Assembly (NCBI GenBank): GCA_903921605.1
Contig: CAIXQV010000579.1
Coordinates: forward strand, 1 to 28,641
Origin: an uncultured Planctomycetaceae bacterium
GTDB taxonomy: Bacteria > Planctomycetota > Planctomycetia > Planctomycetales > Planctomycetaceae
Direction: 5' to 3'
DNA length: 28,641 nucleotides
A program made the position numbers and the translations under genes. Of the stretch, positions 25,643 through 28,641 are shown piece after piece. Positions within the stretch are counted from its first letter, which is position 1. Every line of letters starts with the position of its first letter. The notes under the pieces were generated by a model. It made no database searches. It was given only the letters and a program-made list of their open reading frames with translations, and had not been told where the DNA came from.

Positions 25643-27424
25643 ATGGCGAAGAAATACCTGAGTCTTGAAGAAGCAGCCAGCCAACTCGGAATTAGCGCGG
25701 ATCAGTTGAAGCGTTTCCGTGAACAAGGCGATATCCGTGGCTTTGCCGATCGCGGAAGCTGGAAATTTCGCGAACAGGACATCGAGGAGTTCCTGCGAAC
25801 ACGGCAAACGGATTCATCTCCCGACTTTCCCATTATCACCGGGGAGTCGTCGTCTTCGGTGCTGCAAGAACCGGATTTCGAGGATTTGTCATCTTCCGAC
25901 AGCGATGTACGGCTGTTTTTTGACGAGTCGATGTTTGAGGATGACAGTGACGCCAAAGAACTGGCGAATTCGGGAAGTGATGTGCGACTGTCCGGGGATT
26001 CTGGTCCCGGATTGGAATCCGGTCCCGAGGAGGTCCTTGAATTCAGTGGCTGGGACGGGGATGCAAAGATTTCCGATTCAGACAGTGACGTGAAACTGGT
26101 TGGAGCAGGGACTGAAGCAGAGATCGATCTCGCCAGCACAGCCAGCCTGAATGATTCAAACAGTGATGTTCTGTTGGCTGACGAGTCGGAACTGAACTTT
26201 TCTGATTCAGACAGCGATGTGCGTTTGTCCGAGGAAGTCGTCGACAACACCGGCGAAATGACGTTTATCGGGTCCGACTCTGACAGCGACGTGAAGCTGA
26301 TGGGTGGCGATGATTTTCTGGTTGAAGATAGTGACAGTGATGTCAAGCTTTCCGCCGGTCTCGATCGTACTGACAGCGATATCCGCCTCGCAGATTCTCC
26401 AGGCAGCACGAATAACAGGACCATCCTGCTACCTCCGATTCCTGATGATAGTGACCTGAAGTTGATTCCCAGCGGATCCGGAATTCGAACTCAGGGTATC
26501 GGCAGTGGAATTGGTCTCGACGCTGACGAGAGCGGCATTTCATTGGAGATGGACAGCGGCATCAGTCTGGAAGCTGATGACAGCGGCATCAGCCTTGAGA
26601 GCTTTGACAGCGGTGCGAAACTCGGCGACGACAGCGGAATTAGTCTGGAAAGCTTCGACAGTGGAGTCGATCTGAGCGACGACAGCGGGATTTCGCTGGA
26701 CGCCGGAGACAGTGGAATTTCACTGGAATATGACGATGACAGCGGCATTTCGATGCAGCCCGACGATATGGGTCGCACGATGCCAATGCAGGCGATTCCG
26801 GGAGCGAAAGCCGCTCTGTCAGATTCCAATGCGATGACAACTCAGTTCGACATGCCTGCCCAGAACTATGGCAAGGACAGCGAATTCGAACTGGCCGGTC
26901 TCGATGATGATGATGACGATGTCGGCACGAACACAAGTGTGCTCACGTTCGAAGACGATGAGGACGATGCCTCGAAGACGCTGGTCGTGCCAACGCCGAC
27001 AGCGAAGACAGCAGCCCCGGTGAAATCTGGTGCGACAGCAAAGGCGTCGGCAAAGAAGAGTGCTCCGGTCGAAGACGAAATTGAAGACGATCTGGAAGAC
27101 AGCTTCGACGACGACGGCGGGCTTGATGACGACTACAGTGACGATGAAAATGAGGGCGTGCATGACGCCGAAGACTTTGACGACGAAGATTTCGAAGAAG
27201 GTCAAAGTCAGGTCGGTGGATTCCAGGCTCCTGCTCGTGGTATCGCCCGGGCCGATGTGGACTGGGGTGTCGGAATCAAATCGCTGATTGGCTTTACGAC
27301 ACTGCTATCAGTGTTCTGCGCAGTCATTGGAATTGAATTGATCAGAACGATGTGGTTGTGGACACAGCCGGGTTCGACGGCAACTCCATCTGCTGTCCTG
27401 CAGACGATTGGCGGCCTGTTCTGA
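25643..27424 (+). CDS. Membrane-anchored HTH (excisionase-type) protein with acidic DSDVKL and DSGISLE repeats
   Basis: A 593-aa protein; the ATG at 25643 begins the domain (MAKKYLSLEEAASQLGI), and an ATG 9 bases earlier is the alternative. Residues 1-55 form a MerR/excisionase-type helix-turn-helix (LSLEEAASQLGISADQLKRF...GSWKFREQDIEEFL). Next come about nine copies of a D/S-SDVKL or SDVRL motif, each 15-30 residues apart, then about eight close copies of DSGISLE. A very acidic Asp/Glu stretch follows. One membrane helix lies near the C-terminus (LIGFTTLLSVFCAVIGIEL), with about 28 residues after it. There is no signal peptide, so the HTH and repeats should be cytoplasmic and the protein tail-anchored. 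Similar HTH proteins occur in planctomycetes, but I know no function. Possible roles: membrane-linked DNA binding, or a scaffold reading the repeats. Confidence 0.85.
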   Translation: MAKKYLSLEEAASQLGISADQLKRFREQGDIRGFADRGSWKFREQDIEEFLRTRQTDSSPDFPIITGESSSSVLQEPDFEDLSSSDSDVRLFFDESMFEDDSDAKELANSGSDVRLSGDSGPGLESGPEEVLEFSGWDGDAKISDSDSDVKLVGAGTEAEIDLASTASLNDSNSDVLLADESELNFSDSDSDVRLSEEVVDNTGEMTFIGSDSDSDVKLMGGDDFLVEDSDSDVKLSAGLDRTDSDIRLADSPGSTNNRTILLPPIPDDSDLKLIPSGSGIRTQGIGSGIGLDADESGISLEMDSGISLEADDSGISLESFDSGAKLGDDSGISLESFDSGVDLSDDSGISLDAGDSGISLEYDDDSGISMQPDDMGRTMPMQAIPGAKAALSDSNAMTTQFDMPAQNYGKDSEFELAGLDDDDDDVGTNTSVLTFEDDEDDASKTLVVPTPTAKTAAPVKSGATAKASAKKSAPVEDEIEDDLEDSFDDDGGLDDDYSDDENEGVHDAEDFDDEDFEEGQSQVGGFQAPARGIARADVDWGVGIKSLIGFTTLLSVFCAVIGIELIRTMWLWTQPGSTATPSAVLQTIGGLF

Positions 27425-27695
27425 TCGTTCCGGGATAATCCTCATAACCGCACACGATTTCCGCTCGGGAGCATTCCGGACATTCGTGAGTGACGACGTG
27501 GCCCGATTTTTCGAGGGTTGTCGGGCTCGAGTTCGCAAAGTCTGTGTGGTTTTTTGTTGTGAAGTGGGGCAAATCAGCGATAAACTGCTTGATGCCCTCC
27601 CGATTTTTTCGTTTTACGTCGGGATTGTGGTGGTCGATGACCGTCGGTTCGGTTGTTGGTGACTTGAATGCGCCGCAAAGTATTGGAGTTTTCCT

Positions 27696-28595
27696 ATGAT
27701 TTTTAGCCGATCCCTGGTCTTCCAGGCACTACTTGCTACGGGAATTCTTGGTTTCTTCCTGACCGTATCGGCGGAGAGCTTCGCCGGATCAAAGCGCACG
27801 GAAACTCGCAAACCAGTCCTGACCAACCCTAAATTTGATCCAACGGCAGAACGAGTCGGACTGTTTGAGGGAATGGAAGACGGTCGAGTCGAGACGAAAG
27901 TCATTGCAAAAGATGCAACAGGCGGTTTCGTCATTGTTTCTAATAACTCGGACCAACCGTTGACGATCGAGTTACCCGACTCATTCGTTGCGGTTCCTGT
28001 TCTGAAGCAATTGGGCGGCCTTGGTGGAATGGGCGGCGGCATGGGTGGAGGAATGGGCGGTGGTATGGGAGGACAGCAGGGCGGCGGTCAGAACCAGAGC
28101 CAAGGTGGAGGCTTCGGCGGCGGTGGCCAACAAGGTGGCATGGGCGGCGGCGGCGGCATGGGTGGCATGGGCGGTGGAGGTGGTGGTTTCTTCTCGGTGC
28201 CACCTGAAAAGTCCGTCAAAGTTCCATATGTCGGTGCGTGCCTCAATCATGGCAAAGCGGATCCTAGTCCTCGAGTTGAATACAAGCTGGTGCGTGTTGC
28301 TGATTACACACAAGATCCCGTGCTGGCAGAGCTTATCCGCATGGTCGGGTCAGGTCGAGTTGAGCAGCATTCTGCTCAGGCAGCAATCTGGACTCGGACC
28401 GACAACATGAGCTGGCAGGATTTGGCGAACGAAAGCACTCGTTCCATCGGCGGCGGTCGCGACTATTTCTTCAAACCAGCGAACCTCATGGTGGCCCAGA
28501 ATATCTTTGTCGCGGCGGAAGCCCGCGTTCGTGAAGCGGCTGAAAAGGGCGAAACATCTGAACCGGCCGAGGTTGTAATTCCTCGAGTTCGCTGA
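27696..28595 (+). CDS. Secreted Gly/Met-rich protein of unknown function
   Basis: A 299-aa exported protein. GGAG lies 7 bases before the ATG at 27696. Residues 1-30 are a signal peptide (LVFQALLATGILGFFLTVSAES). A first domain (about 50-105: TKVIAKDATGGFVIVSNNSDQPLTIELPDSF) looks beta-rich. A low-complexity run of about 65 residues follows, dominated by GGMGG and GGGQ. A second conserved-looking part (about 170-299) contains VPYVGACLNHGKADPSPRVEYKL and an alanine-rich helical end. Met-rich Gly runs can bind copper(I) or act as flexible linkers; neither is shown here. The two flanking parts look like one split domain, so the low-complexity run may be an insertion in a surface loop. It follows the HTH protein gene by 271 bases on the same strand. 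Confidence 0.8.
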   Translation: MIFSRSLVFQALLATGILGFFLTVSAESFAGSKRTETRKPVLTNPKFDPTAERVGLFEGMEDGRVETKVIAKDATGGFVIVSNNSDQPLTIELPDSFVAVPVLKQLGGLGGMGGGMGGGMGGGMGGQQGGGQNQSQGGGFGGGGQQGGMGGGGGMGGMGGGGGGFFSVPPEKSVKVPYVGACLNHGKADPSPRVEYKLVRVADYTQDPVLAELIRMVGSGRVEQHSAQAAIWTRTDNMSWQDLANESTRSIGGGRDYFFKPANLMVAQNIFVAAEARVREAAEKGETSEPAEVVIPRVR

Positions 28596-28641
28596 TTCGA
28601 ATCTCGACGCTAATCATATTTCTCTGAAGGGTGTGCTGTTA

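Noticed and set aside
1..28641. tRNA or rRNA genes
   Set aside because: Scanning for T-loop-like sequence with acceptor pairing gave nothing convincing; the GATTCGAATC at 28594 is at a gene stop without a cloverleaf.

Overview
The window looks like chromosomal DNA of a planctomycete (PVC superphylum), probably of the Planctomycetaceae/Gimesia/Rubinisphaera kind. The reasons are gene content and style: a Tat-exported DUF1501 protein, a very large secreted beta-propeller/cupredoxin/CxxCH heme protein of the planctomycete type, an ECF sigma factor with a one-TM anti-sigma-like partner, secreted esterases, a membrane-anchored excisionase-type HTH protein with acidic repeats, a Gly/Met-rich secreted protein, long intergenic regions and many short palindromes. 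The genus is inference; no rRNA or tRNA was found.

Layout. At 1-6100 a minus-strand block reads nrdA, a sulfite-oxidase-family molybdenum protein, then nrdB. It ends in a strong bidirectional terminator shared with the tail of a plus-strand gene cut by the window edge. The R2 protein has Phe where the radical Tyr normally sits and Glu at the usual Asp ligand, as in the Chlamydia-type class Ic (Mn/Fe) enzyme. Upstream of nrdA are a -35/-10 pair overlapped by two NrdR-box-like sites 31 bp apart, then a leader of about 430 nt with a well-placed small uORF and a terminator-like hairpin. At 6537-9276 lie an ECF sigma factor, its overlapping anti-sigma-like partner and a secreted PDZ/coiled-coil protein, plausibly one envelope-sensing unit. 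At 9572-9886 a small DksA/TraR zinc-finger protein points the other way.

From 10293 to 18790 is a run of exported catabolic or redox proteins on the plus strand: the cupredoxin/cytochrome c propeller protein, an esterase-D-like hydrolase, the DUF1501 protein and a second alpha/beta hydrolase. Their spacing suggests separate transcription. At 18791-20941 is a gene-poor, repeat-bearing stretch with one hypothetical gene and a 182-bp sequence present twice in tandem. Then come a membrane acyltransferase (+), convergent with a FolM/PTR1-like short-chain reductase (-), and a primary-type sigma-70 factor (-) with its own terminator. About 1.5 kb without a recognisable gene (with a 12-bp tandem repeat) precedes the HTH/acidic-repeat/TM protein and the Gly/Met-rich secreted protein at the right end.

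The most unusual parts are the nrd locus (class Ic R2, molybdoenzyme between the subunit genes, NrdR-type promoter, long leader with uORF), the azurin-like plus cytochrome c fusion, and the membrane HTH protein with two distinct peptide repeat families. No CRISPR array, prophage, transposase or obvious defence system was seen.
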